Origin: Rhodoferax lithotrophicus
GTDB lineage: Bacteria > Pseudomonadota > Gammaproteobacteria > Burkholderiales > Burkholderiaceae_C
Reading direction: 5' to 3'
DNA length: 64,000 bases
Assembly (NCBI RefSeq): GCF_019973615.1
Contig: NZ_AP024238.1
Coordinates: 1,488,001-1,552,000, forward strand
Under the pieces are notes generated by a model, which worked only from the letters and a program-made list of their open reading frames with translations, did not search any database and was not told the DNA's origin. Shown one piece after another: positions 26,460 to 35,202 of this stretch. A program made the translations under genes and the position numbers. Within the stretch, counting starts at the first letter, position 1; every line of letters starts with the position of its first letter.

Positions 26460-27302
26460 CTACATGTCTGACTTTGGTACTGCGTGCATCATCCTTTCTT
26501 GAGTTACCCCACTTCGAAGTTCCAGCATTACTTCCCAAGCATTTTTCAGGAGAGGATGCACAGTTCTATTGAGCACTCCCTGCGCATATGAATATTGTTC
26601 ATCAAAAAGTTGGCGTCCTCGTGGTGTGTCGGCAAGAAATCGGAGCGACGACCAAGCAGGAAGAATGAGTCGCTCCAACGTGCCCGAAGGGAGAGAATTC
26701 GCGATAACCAGCCCGGCAGGATCAAAGTCAACAAATGCCCAGATTGGTTCGGATCTTGTATGGAGAAACAGAGAGACGTTGCCCGTTGAAAGATCCGTGT
26801 CACCGCGGTAGATGACCATCACGTTTTTGTTAAAAAAATTGATCCATGTATATTGCTCTAGATGTCGAAATGATTCAAGGTTTTCGACCAACATCAATCT
26901 ATCGCAAGTGATGTGCCGACCGATTTCTGGCGTAACTACCAAATAGCTGCTGGGAGGCGTAATTAGTGGTGTGGAGCCCAGAAGACAATTCCCTAAGCAC
27001 TTGATCGCAATCGATCCAGAATGTGGTGCGGCACTTAGAGACTTTTCTGAAAGTCCACCATATTTAGCTGAGTCTGCACGCATTGCCCTTGCACTCGGCT
27101 TTTTAACCGGAAGATCGTGAGCCTGCAGCAGTGACAAGGCCATACGGTGGTGTTCGGAGTGATATTCAATGAAGCGACCAACGTGCCGGCCCAAACTGAA
27201 GTGTTCGCAAAAATGCTTTGCGACCACACCAGCGGTGCGCTGGGTCGGGTGTTCTTCCACCAATCTCTGAAGAAATTGGATCTGGCGCGCGTCAAAAGAC
27301 AT
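26460..27302 (-). CDS. jetD: Toprim-type nuclease subunit, JetD/MksG-like
   Basis: 280-aa last gene of the Wadjet-like operon. JetD-class proteins are topoisomerase-VI-like nucleases that cut DNA extruded by the SMC complex. Seen: the Toprim glutamate in LMLVENLESF (E140) and the DxD motif in AFVDFDPAGL (D192, D194), in correct order. The N-terminal 100 residues are unrecognised, where related proteins have a DNA-binding arm. Start ATG at 27302 shares one base with the stop of the gene before it (TGATG), so it is translationally coupled. It is shorter than classical JetD (about 380 aa or more). Confidence 0.7.
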   Translation of the reverse strand: MSFDARQIQFLQRLVEEHPTQRTAGVVAKHFCEHFSLGRHVGRFIEYHSEHHRMALSLLQAHDLPVKKPSARAMRADSAKYGGLSEKSLSAAPHSGSIAIKCLGNCLLGSTPLITPPSSYLVVTPEIGRHITCDRLMLVENLESFRHLEQYTWINFFNKNVMVIYRGDTDLSTGNVSLFLHTRSEPIWAFVDFDPAGLVIANSLPSGTLERLILPAWSSLRFLADTPRGRQLFDEQYSYAQGVLNRTVHPLLKNAWEVMLELRSGVTQERMMHAVPKSDM

Positions 27303-28534
27303 CAGGCAGCCTCCTGTAATGGACGACGAGCAAGAACATCATGGAAAGACTCGTTGATGGGGAACGGGTCTAACTCCGTTTTGCTCAAGAACTCCAGCTG
27401 CACACCTCCAGCTTTGAGCTGCATGCTGGAAAAGACCAGCCACGCCTCATTGTCCAGTTCGGCGAGTTCATGGCGTACACCCTTCCAAGCAAGAAGTGAG
27501 ATGGGCTCGCTAGAGCTTCGAATTGAATTGACCAACTCACGAAGCGCTCGCTGAATTGGGTCATCGGGCTCCGCTATCGCTTCTTCATCCTCCATCAGAA
27601 TCTGCGGAGCTTCTTCGGGAGGCTGGGTTTTCGGGCTGGGCTTCTCCGGCAGCCGACTCACGGCAATGAGCAGGTTGTCCCAAACCACGGGATCGGTGTC
27701 GGTGACATCAGGCTGGAGCCTAAGCTCAATGGGCTGCGGCCGAAATAGTGATGGAGTCGCAGATTCATCCACTGCAAGATCCCATCCGTCAGCCGTCCTG
27801 TGCCGCGTTAGCCAGAGGGAGAAGCGAGACAAGCGTTTAAGACGAGTCTCCATCAGCTTGGCTTCAAAGAGTCGTTTGCTGATGACGGATTGCGCGTCTT
27901 TGATCTGCGATGTCCAGTTAAGGCATCGAGCTCCGAGACGCCGCGTCACCAATTGCCTGACGTCGGGCATGCCTGATGCGATCGCCTCCTCGGCGACACG
28001 TTCAGCAAAGGCGTCAACACCCTCTACATCACGTAGAAACTGAACTACTTGGCGAGCGTAATAGCGGTTCTGCCGAAGTTTGGAATTCAGGTCATCAACG
28101 TTGCCATATTGCGTCGAAAGTAACGAGTGCAACATGCTCAGGTTATGTTCAATAGAGTACGCAATCTCCACGATGGAGTCATCCAGTGCAGCGTACAACC
28201 GAAGCGCATCCCTGGTCGCACCGGTTGCCTTCAGCTGACGCAACTCTCGCCATTGCTCCTGCGCCTGCTGCATGGTTCCGAAAACCCGGCGCAGTGCCTG
28301 GAACGCGTGATAGCTAGAAAAATGGTCTGCTAAAAACTCTCGCAACCGCGGGTTCAGGCGATAAGAGTCTTCGTCATAGGGCTTGAGCACTCCAAGCCCA
28401 AACAGGGCCTCAACTGCAGCGTTGCGCTGGCGGTCGCCGCCATGCACCGATCCTTCAAAGGCCTCGGCTACGAGGTCTGAATGCTTAGAAAGCGCGGCAA
28501 GTAACTTTTGGACTTGATCGCCACTCTCTGTCAT
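27302..28534 (-). CDS. jetA: kleisin-like subunit, JetA/MksF-like
   Basis: 410-aa third gene of the operon. The N-terminal part (LLAALSKHSDLVAEAFEGSV ... NAAVEALFGLGVLKPYDED) looks like a winged helix; the middle is helical (about 90-260), and the C-terminal 60 residues may be a second winged helix (WKGVRHELAELDNEAWLVFS). This is the layout of kleisin subunits of MukBEF/Mks/Jet complexes. An acidic linker lies near 300-330. Its start overlaps the preceding gene by four bases. The assignment comes mainly from operon position and fold-like pattern. Confidence 0.55.
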   Translation of the reverse strand: MTESGDQVQKLLAALSKHSDLVAEAFEGSVHGGDRQRNAAVEALFGLGVLKPYDEDSYRLNPRLREFLADHFSSYHAFQALRRVFGTMQQAQEQWRELRQLKATGATRDALRLYAALDDSIVEIAYSIEHNLSMLHSLLSTQYGNVDDLNSKLRQNRYYARQVVQFLRDVEGVDAFAERVAEEAIASGMPDVRQLVTRRLGARCLNWTSQIKDAQSVISKRLFEAKLMETRLKRLSRFSLWLTRHRTADGWDLAVDESATPSLFRPQPIELRLQPDVTDTDPVVWDNLLIAVSRLPEKPSPKTQPPEEAPQILMEDEEAIAEPDDPIQRALRELVNSIRSSSEPISLLAWKGVRHELAELDNEAWLVFSSMQLKAGGVQLEFLSKTELDPFPINESFHDVLARRPLQEAA

Positions 28535-29193
28535 GAGGGGGCCCCGTCATCGGATTGGGCCAAATCGACGAGATCTGGTGCATCTTCTGCCTCCCGATCG
28601 TCGACTTCTGCATCCGGGATGACTTTGTTCTCATCCAGAAACTGGAGGACGGCATAAAGCTGTTCGATTTTCCCGGTAATCTGATAGGTGCCAGAGTCCT
28701 TGTTGACCAAGACCGCGTAGCCATCCTTGACCAGTTGTTCCAGCAGACGTCTCAAATTCTCATGGTTCGTATTACGCTGTGCTGCATTGCTGATGACACT
28801 GAGGAGCCCTTTGAGTTGCGTTTCCAGCATTGTTGAATGCGAGACCGCGCGCTCAAGTTCGTACAGCGCGATGTGCTCACCCGGACTCATGGTGAATCGC
28901 CCAACATCAGTCTGTCGAATGAAATCCAGAAGAAGTACCGCAGGGCCGTATTCATCCCGGAACTTCAACAGTTCATTCTTTACCTGGGTGATGTCCTTCT
29001 GTCCGATATAGGAAGGCGCCATAAAGAATGCGCCGCTATCACCCAAGCGTGCAAGACGCATATTCAAGGGCGAAAGCCAATTTGTGACCGCCTCTTGCTC
29101 TTCATCGTCTTCAAGAATTGCGTATTCGTCACGGTAGCGAATGGAGCAAATGTATTCGCCTGCAAGTAGCAGTTTCAAAACAGCGGCATTCAT
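28531..29193 (-). CDS. jetB: kite-type winged-helix subunit, JetB/MksE-like
   Basis: 220-aa second gene of the operon. Seen: an N-terminal winged-helix-like region (LKLLLAGEYICSIRYRDEYA), then RLARLGDSGAFFMAPSYIG, and a second helical region (LRRLLEQLVKDGYAVLVNKD) that resembles the tandem winged helices of MksE/MukE/JetB kite proteins. The C-terminal tail is strongly acidic. ATGA overlaps couple it to the SMC gene before it and the kleisin-like gene after it. Confidence 0.6.
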   Translation of the reverse strand: MNAAVLKLLLAGEYICSIRYRDEYAILEDDEEQEAVTNWLSPLNMRLARLGDSGAFFMAPSYIGQKDITQVKNELLKFRDEYGPAVLLLDFIRQTDVGRFTMSPGEHIALYELERAVSHSTMLETQLKGLLSVISNAAQRNTNHENLRRLLEQLVKDGYAVLVNKDSGTYQITGKIEQLYAVLQFLDENKVIPDAEVDDREAEDAPDLVDLAQSDDGAPS

Positions 29194-32100
29194 GGCAGGA
29201 CCTCCGCATCAGGCGACGATGAACTTCCGTTTAAAACTGTTTCCAGTGGCCGGTACTCCCGTATGCGACCCCGGTCCTCAAACATGTACCGTTTGGCAAA
29301 CATGGCCTGCTGGGCCGGACCAAGTTCGGGTGACGCCGTGACTACGTCAATGCGGTTGTCCTTGAGCCTTTGCATCAGTGCCTTGAAGTTTGTTGGGTCA
29401 AACTTGCCGACCTCGTCGGTGACCCAAGGCACATGTACCGGCTCGGACCCACGGATCGTGTTCAAAAGCGCGGTCATCAAGGTTATGAGAATCAACGAGG
29501 TCAAGCCTTCAGAAGAAATCTCCTGGAGCTCATTGGCACGACGAAACTCTTTCAGTCGTCCGTTGTCCACCACGCTACCTTTCAGCGTGATGTGCTGGGA
29601 AAGGTTTACTTCCACATTGCCGTCACTTCCCAGGACGCTCATGAAGTCACCCAGAGCGCGCGCTGTCTCGTCTGACGGCAGGTCGCGGGTGTAATCTTTG
29701 CCAAGTTCATTGGCATGCTGGCGAACGATGTCTTCCATTCGGCTCAGCTTTTTGTAAAAGCCAAGGTCCTCAAATTTCGTCACGATGTCCAGACGCAAAT
29801 CCTTGACCCGTTCAAAACATTGAACGCCAGAAAGTCCTGCCTTCAGTCGATCATTGAAGTCGGAAACCTGCTTTTCGAAAGATTTGATGGCCTTATGAAA
29901 GGCTCCAATGTTGGCCAGCAGAGTCTTCAGCGTGAGATTCACGTCGTTGGCCACTTGCGGTCCAATTTGCTTGAAGCAAATGGAGAGTGCTGAAGCGCGT
30001 CCAATGAGATCGCTGGTGACTGCGGCGTCTACGTCGGTTCCAATGCTGGCCTCCACAAAATCCTTGACCGCACTGTTCTTGGCAGTCAGTGCCTGTCGGA
30101 GTGTCGAGGACCTCCTATTGATGGTCTCCTCCAGCGTTCGCAATTCATGCTGAACTGAGTGAACTGCAGTCCGCAATTCCTTGGCGCTTGCATTTGGACT
30201 AACCGTAGCCATGCCGACAGCGAGGTAGTCGCCAAACTCCCCGTCGAGGTCAACAAGGATCTTGAGGTCACGCTCTACATCGGCATGACGGTCTTCCAAC
30301 TTCTTGATGTCGGCTTTGTACTGGTTCTCAAGTAGTTCTGCCGCTTGATTGAACGCGGTCAGCTTGCCAGCTGCAATGCCAACATCAGTGGCTGCTTTGG
30401 CGCTCGCCGATCTCAACGTCTCTAGACGTGTCGGTCCACCAGCCTGCAACCAACGATTCCAACTTGCAACCAATGCCTGACGGTCTTCAAGGGCTTGGGC
30501 ATCCGTCTTGAGTGAGCTCAAGCGTCCACGCAATTGCTCAAGATGGTCGACATCTACGCCTGCGCTGCTGAGGTGCGCATTCATCTGCTCCTTCAGGGAG
30601 GTCAAGGTGCGCTGCAGGTCGGACTTTATGGATTTGATATGAGCATCAATGGCCTGGATCGCACCGTCACAGAGTGCCTTGGCAGCATCGCGCTGCAATT
30701 GATGCGCTGTGCGGACTTTTTGACGATCGGCTTTCTGATCTGCTTGAAGCGAATCACGCTGCCTTTTCAGTTCCCCAATAGAGGATCGGATCTTTGATGC
30801 CTCAGCGCCAGCCTGCTCTGCAAAAAGGCGTTTTTCATTTGTAACGCGCTGGTTGGCTGCATCGAGCTGATTCGTGACATCCGCAGTCTGCTGACGCAAT
30901 ACGTTAAATTGGGCCTCGGCCGAATTAAACGCTGTGCTTGTTTCATCTCGGAGTTGGCCGCATCGCTCGAGCAACTGAACTTGGGTGTTCAGGTGAGCCT
31001 GCGCTTTTGCCTCCTTCTCCATCGCCAAATCTAGGGTTTGTCGTGCGGTGGAGTCGTCCGTCCAATCGGGTGCGTTGATCAGACCAACGTGGAACTGCCA
31101 TCCGTAGGCAGTCTCAGAAGCATCTTCAACGAATGTCGGTTCAAGATCGTCGCGGCTGAGAAGCTCAGGATTGATGAGTTTGGCGAGATTGCGCCTCCAA
31201 TCATCGGACAAATTGGAGCGCAAGGCCGCAAGGAGTGTCCCGTCAGGAGGAGACAATCTTTGTTGTGCTTGTTCGCGTTCAGATTGTGCGCTGACCACAT
31301 CCGATCTGGCTTTACGAATTTCAAGCTCTTGTTGTGCAAATGCGTGTTGCGTGGCCTGTGCGTCCTCTTTTGCCTTAGCGGCAGCTTCTTGCGCCTGGAG
31401 GAGACTGGCACCATGTTTGGCTTGGCGCTCGTTTGCATTCTGCACGGCCTGCAGGGCATCGTCGGAGGCGGTGGGATTCGCTCGTCGGTTGTCCCACGTG
31501 CCCAGCGACTCCTGCAAAGGTCCCAATGCCTCATCGATTTCCAGGCGGCGCGCTTCAAATACGCCATTGCATGCCTCTAGAGCATCTTCCTCTGCTTTTG
31601 CAATGTCCGAAAGAGTATTGGTGTGTCGAAGGCGATGTGGCTCCTTTCCACCTTCCTGGGTAAGGCATAGATCGGACGCCTTTGTCTTGGCCTCAGAAGC
31701 TAACCTTTCGTATTCGGTTGTTGCAGCACCCTGAACCGCTTCTGCAGCTGAGATTTGACCTGCCAGGGCTGTGACTTGAGTGCGAATGGTAGGAAGCTCT
31801 TGAATCTTCTGTTCCCAGTGCGCCGCCTTTTCATCTTCGAAGCGCTTCGCCTCCTCACTGGCTTCAGTGAACGCCGCACGAGAACTCGCCGCAATTTGCT
31901 CTGCAGAATGGGCAGCGTCTTTCAGCGTTGCCCGTTTTCCTCTCTCTTCTTCCAACACGGTTTCTCGGGACGCCGCCATGGATTCAAGCTTGTTCTGAAT
32001 CGCGGAGGCTTCCTGCCTTCGTGCCTGTGTCAGTGAGACAACATCTGCGCGGCATGCCCGAAATCGGGCTTCCGTATTGCGGTGGTCTCGAAGGTCAGAC

Positions 32101-32903
32101 TCAAGCTCCGCAAATGTTGGAGCCAGTTTGAAGGCCGCAACGCAGGCATCGCGGTTGCTCAACCAACGCTCGATGGGCCCACGACCCTGCTTGAACGTTA
32201 GTTTTGCGCGCTCTGCGCCCAACCCGAGATCGTGCTGCACCAAGCCGACGGCAACCTGAATGATGTCGGCAAAATTGATGTGCTTCTTGACCATGGCAGC
32301 TACAACACGATCCAGATTGTCGAGTTGCTTTGGCCCGAAGGACCATTCCAGTGCGTAGCGTCGAAGCTTGTCTTTGTCTTTCGAGCTTGCTGTTGTTCGC
32401 AGAATGACCGATCGATATTCGGCTGTGGTCAGCTTGCTCGTTGTTTGAATTCCGAGTTCTGTAGCTTTGACCTGAGCTTCGTCATCGCTCAGGAACCGTC
32501 CGTCACTGACAAAAATTTCTTTTCGAAATCCACTGCGATACAGGCGATAAAAAGGAACGTCAGGATCGTCGGCGCGCCTGCGAATGACGGCAAGGCGAAG
32601 GTCATCGTCCGAACCCGAACCGCGTTGATATTCAAAAACGATCGCGCTGGCATCCGTAGGAAGGATGAACCGCACCATGGCCTCATTCCCATGTCCGGCG
32701 GCAACGATTTGGCTGGGAAGGTGCCCAAAAAACAGGGGGAGAATTCGGAGCGTGGTGGTTTTCCCAACACCGTTGTCGCCGAGAACTGCGGCGCCTCCCC
32801 GTGGGTCTATTGCGGTGATTCTTGCACTGGCGACATGCTTGTTTGTTCCAGCGTTTACAAGAAGCATTCGGCACAACTGATACTTTCTAGTCTTGTCTCC
32901 CAT
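29190..32903 (-). CDS. jetC: SMC-like ATPase, JetC/MksB-like
   Basis: 1237-aa first gene of the operon, an SMC-type DNA motor. Seen: Walker A GDNGVGKTT at 42-50; long heptad-rich coiled coils over about 250-560 and 640-1090 flanking a hinge-like middle; an ABC signature SSEGLTSLI at about 1130-1138 in place of LSGGE; and Walker B HVPWVTDEVGKFD with catalytic D-E at about 1163-1164. In known Wadjet systems this subunit extrudes plasmid DNA loops so that JetD can cut small circles. The upstream AGGGAAG is a plausible ribosome site. It is unusual that the SMC gene comes first; jetA usually leads. Confidence 0.8.
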   Translation of the reverse strand: MGDKTRKYQLCRMLLVNAGTNKHVASARITAIDPRGGAAVLGDNGVGKTTTLRILPLFFGHLPSQIVAAGHGNEAMVRFILPTDASAIVFEYQRGSGSDDDLRLAVIRRRADDPDVPFYRLYRSGFRKEIFVSDGRFLSDDEAQVKATELGIQTTSKLTTAEYRSVILRTTASSKDKDKLRRYALEWSFGPKQLDNLDRVVAAMVKKHINFADIIQVAVGLVQHDLGLGAERAKLTFKQGRGPIERWLSNRDACVAAFKLAPTFAELESDLRDHRNTEARFRACRADVVSLTQARRQEASAIQNKLESMAASRETVLEEERGKRATLKDAAHSAEQIAASSRAAFTEASEEAKRFEDEKAAHWEQKIQELPTIRTQVTALAGQISAAEAVQGAATTEYERLASEAKTKASDLCLTQEGGKEPHRLRHTNTLSDIAKAEEDALEACNGVFEARRLEIDEALGPLQESLGTWDNRRANPTASDDALQAVQNANERQAKHGASLLQAQEAAAKAKEDAQATQHAFAQQELEIRKARSDVVSAQSEREQAQQRLSPPDGTLLAALRSNLSDDWRRNLAKLINPELLSRDDLEPTFVEDASETAYGWQFHVGLINAPDWTDDSTARQTLDLAMEKEAKAQAHLNTQVQLLERCGQLRDETSTAFNSAEAQFNVLRQQTADVTNQLDAANQRVTNEKRLFAEQAGAEASKIRSSIGELKRQRDSLQADQKADRQKVRTAHQLQRDAAKALCDGAIQAIDAHIKSIKSDLQRTLTSLKEQMNAHLSSAGVDVDHLEQLRGRLSSLKTDAQALEDRQALVASWNRWLQAGGPTRLETLRSASAKAATDVGIAAGKLTAFNQAAELLENQYKADIKKLEDRHADVERDLKILVDLDGEFGDYLAVGMATVSPNASAKELRTAVHSVQHELRTLEETINRRSSTLRQALTAKNSAVKDFVEASIGTDVDAAVTSDLIGRASALSICFKQIGPQVANDVNLTLKTLLANIGAFHKAIKSFEKQVSDFNDRLKAGLSGVQCFERVKDLRLDIVTKFEDLGFYKKLSRMEDIVRQHANELGKDYTRDLPSDETARALGDFMSVLGSDGNVEVNLSQHITLKGSVVDNGRLKEFRRANELQEISSEGLTSLILITLMTALLNTIRGSEPVHVPWVTDEVGKFDPTNFKALMQRLKDNRIDVVTASPELGPAQQAMFAKRYMFEDRGRIREYRPLETVLNGSSSSPDAEVLP

Positions 32904-33183
32904 ATTCTTCCCTGTCTTTGAATGGCCCGCGATTGGTGTGCGCTCCCGGGCTTAGAGGTTGATGTTATTCGGAAATGTTCATCCTGCGCATTAATGACTG
33001 TTTGCAAAAAGGGTTTACTGAGCTGCACCTGAACTAGGACATGCCATCCCCCTAGTCGGAAGCGGGTTGTGGGGAAAAGACTAGCGGAAGCACCAAATAA
33101 TAAGCTCCAAAGCTGGCATTGGTAAGTGACTGCAGTTGGCCCAAAGCTGCGCCCGTCAACCAACAGCCCCTCCCTCAGCGCCA
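32904..33183. other. leader region of the Wadjet-like operon
   Basis: 280 bases between the thioredoxin stop and the SMC start, both on the minus strand. No gene recognised; it should hold the promoter of the four-gene operon. Confidence 0.4.
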
Positions 33184-33510
33184 TCACGCAGCACTCAATG
33201 CAGCTGCAATGTCGGCTGTTTGGGTGGGGCGCACCAGGCGTGCGACTTCCTGTCCGTCACGCAGTAGCACCAGTGTGGGCCAGAGCTTGACGCGAAAGCT
33301 CCGCCCAAGCGCGCGACCAGGTCCGTCTTCAACCCGGATGTGACGCCACTGCGCGTGTTGTGACAGCGCCTCAGTCATCGCGGGTTGAGCCGCACGACAA
33401 TGGCCGCACCAGCTCGTGCCGAATTCGAGCAGGGTCAAGCCTGGCAGGGCATCAACTTCGGCACGCGCCGGGGCTTCGATTTCGCTGAGGTAGGGTTTGG
33501 ATGAACTCAT
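33184..33510 (-). CDS. thioredoxin-family protein
   Basis: 108-aa thioredoxin-fold protein with the active site SWCGHCRAAQP (CGHC) near residue 33 and the cis-proline region KLWPTLVLLRDGQEVARLV. The start at 33510 (MSSSKPYLSE) is chosen because the longer frame adds 32 unrelated residues. No signal peptide, so a cytoplasmic disulfide reductase or redox partner. Transcribed towards the Wadjet-like operon but separated from it by 280 bases holding no recognised gene. Confidence 0.85.
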   Translation of the reverse strand: MSSSKPYLSEIEAPARAEVDALPGLTLLEFGTSWCGHCRAAQPAMTEALSQHAQWRHIRVEDGPGRALGRSFRVKLWPTLVLLRDGQEVARLVRPTQTADIAAALSAA

Positions 33511-33621
33511 GACCGGATTGTGTCTCACCAGAAAAGTCAACGCTGGCAGGCCAGCGCCTGCCATCCCAGTGATCGCCTCCAGAACCCGTGCGCCGCGCGC
33601 CGTCACAGGCCCATTTTTCCC

Positions 33622-34095
33622 TCAGGCAAGAAGCGTCAAGCCGATAGCCAAAGCCACCAACAGGGCAAGTAAAACGACCGCGCCGAGCTTGTGCTGTAAG
33701 GAATCAAGGCGGTCAAAGTGTTCCCAATTGCCTCCGTGCGCGGCCTTGGCACGGGCAAACACCAAGCCAACGCACACTGCATTGGTCAGCACTGCCAGCA
33801 AGCCAAAAGCCACTTTGGTGTAAAGCCAATGGCTTGGCGCTGCCTGCGCCAGCAGCATGCCCCCCGTCACAAGCACGGCGGCAAACGCGGGGATTTCGAC
33901 CCACGCATCCACCCGCTTGTGCAGGTTGGCCAGAAGCAGTTCATGCGCACGCCCCTGGCCAAGCAAAGCACGCTCAAACAAGGCCTCGGTTAAAACACAA
34001 CCTAGCCACAGCCCAATGAATAAGAGATGAAGAATGAGTAACATGATCGGGACTGTGCCAGACAAAATTCGGAAGGTCTTGAACTTTTCCGACAT
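33622..34095 (-). CDS. small integral membrane protein, CopD/DUF2269-like
   Basis: About 157-aa protein with four predicted membrane helices (IMLLILHLLFIGLWLGCVL; EIPAFAAVLVTGGMLLAQ; FGLLAVLTNAVCVGLVFA; LGAVVLLALLVALAIGLTLL). The pattern with histidines and a WL-GC element resembles CopD/DUF2269-type proteins, but this is not firm. The start is uncertain: ATG 34095 leaves only 15 bases to the divergent AraC-type gene, while ATG 34044 is a reasonable alternative that leaves room for promoters. Confidence 0.55.
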   Translation of the reverse strand: MSEKFKTFRILSGTVPIMLLILHLLFIGLWLGCVLTEALFERALLGQGRAHELLLANLHKRVDAWVEIPAFAAVLVTGGMLLAQAAPSHWLYTKVAFGLLAVLTNAVCVGLVFARAKAAHGGNWEHFDRLDSLQHKLGAVVLLALLVALAIGLTLLA

Positions 34096-34110
34096 GGCTA
34101 CACTGCCCCC

Positions 34111-34998
34111 ATGCAGTGGGACAACAGACTGATCAAGGAACGACACGGGTGCGGTGCGCCCACAAGCGCAGCCCTGTGGGCCCCGCATGGCGAGCTGGCA
34201 ACGTGTGTGCGCGCCTACGTGACCCGCAGCACGCTGGCTGCAAAACTTGGTGAGCTTGATCGGCTGAATTATTTTCCGGCAGCCCCCACCTGCGCCATCA
34301 CCTGGTTCATGCAGGGGGACTATGCACACATGGACCTGGTTGGCAAGCTCATCCACCATGATTTGCCCCGGCCCGTGATGTTCACCGGGCCGCATACACA
34401 ACCCACCGTCAGCGCCAATCCTGGCGAAGTGGACGTGTTCATCTTGCTGATCCTCCCAGACGCTTTGCACGCCTTGACGGGACTTGACATTGCTGCGCTG
34501 GTGGACCGCTACTGCGCCCCCGTGGATGTGCTGGATGCGGACTGGCTGTTGATGGTCAATGCTGTTTTACATGCTGTGAACAACGCTGACCGTATTCAGA
34601 TCATTGAAGATTTTCTGCTGCCACGTTGGCGGGCGCTCGGGCAGGAAAGGGTATCCACAGGAAGTGCTTTTCAGCATTGGGCACACGTGGTGGCAAGCCG
34701 TGCTGAGATGCATGCGCAAGGGCGAAGCGAGCGACAGATTGACCGCCGCATCAAAGACTGGACAGGATTGCCCCTTCGGCAATTGCGCTGCATGGGGCGT
34801 GCCGAAAGCACCTTGCTTCAGGCTCGCGCCGCCTTGGCAGCAGATCAGTTGAAGTGGGCCGATATTGCCGCAACGATGGGCTTTTCTGATCAAGCCCACC
34901 TGAGCCGCGAGTTTCGCCGCATCACGGGCTTGAGCCCTTGTGAATTGAAGGATTTATTCACGCATGAGAGCCATTGGATGTACCAGATCTGGGCTTGA
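34111..34998 (+). CDS. AraC family transcriptional regulator
   Basis: 295-aa regulator. The N-terminal 190 residues are a cupin-like or unassigned sensor part; the C-terminal 90 residues are the AraC double helix-turn-helix, with WADIAATMGFSDQAHLSREFRR as its second helix-turn-helix (about 252-273) and RITGLSPCELKD following. Divergent from the membrane-protein gene, which it may control. Its stop codon is followed immediately by the tail of a broken monooxygenase gene. Confidence 0.88.
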   Translation: MQWDNRLIKERHGCGAPTSAALWAPHGELATCVRAYVTRSTLAAKLGELDRLNYFPAAPTCAITWFMQGDYAHMDLVGKLIHHDLPRPVMFTGPHTQPTVSANPGEVDVFILLILPDALHALTGLDIAALVDRYCAPVDVLDADWLLMVNAVLHAVNNADRIQIIEDFLLPRWRALGQERVSTGSAFQHWAHVVASRAEMHAQGRSERQIDRRIKDWTGLPLRQLRCMGRAESTLLQARAALAADQLKWADIAATMGFSDQAHLSREFRRITGLSPCELKDLFTHESHWMYQIWA

Positions 34999-35000
34999 AC

Positions 35001-35147
35001 CAGTTTGAAAACGAAACCGTCGATGGCTTCAACATCCTGCCGCCGGTGCTGCCTGGCAGCCTGGGCCACTTTATTGATCTGGTGATCCCGGAGCTCACAA
35101 ACCCTCACCGTCAATGCCTCTCAGATGGCGGAACATTGACCGTTTGA
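35001..35147 (+). pseudogene. 3' fragment of a DszA/NtaA-type monooxygenase gene
   Basis: One open frame of about 48 codons encodes FENETVDGFNILPPVLPGSL followed by GHFIDLVIPEL and a divergent end. This matches the C-terminal region of the intact monooxygenase at 24524-25870 (FENEAADGFNILPPVLPGSL), but at DNA level it is only roughly four-fifths identical, so it is the tail of an old paralogue, not a recent duplicate. No start, and no upstream part is present. Confidence 0.8.
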
Positions 35148-35202
35148 CCACTCGACCAATGAAATTGAAGGGCTGCCATGTGCCTCTCAAATACGGAGGA
35201 CG

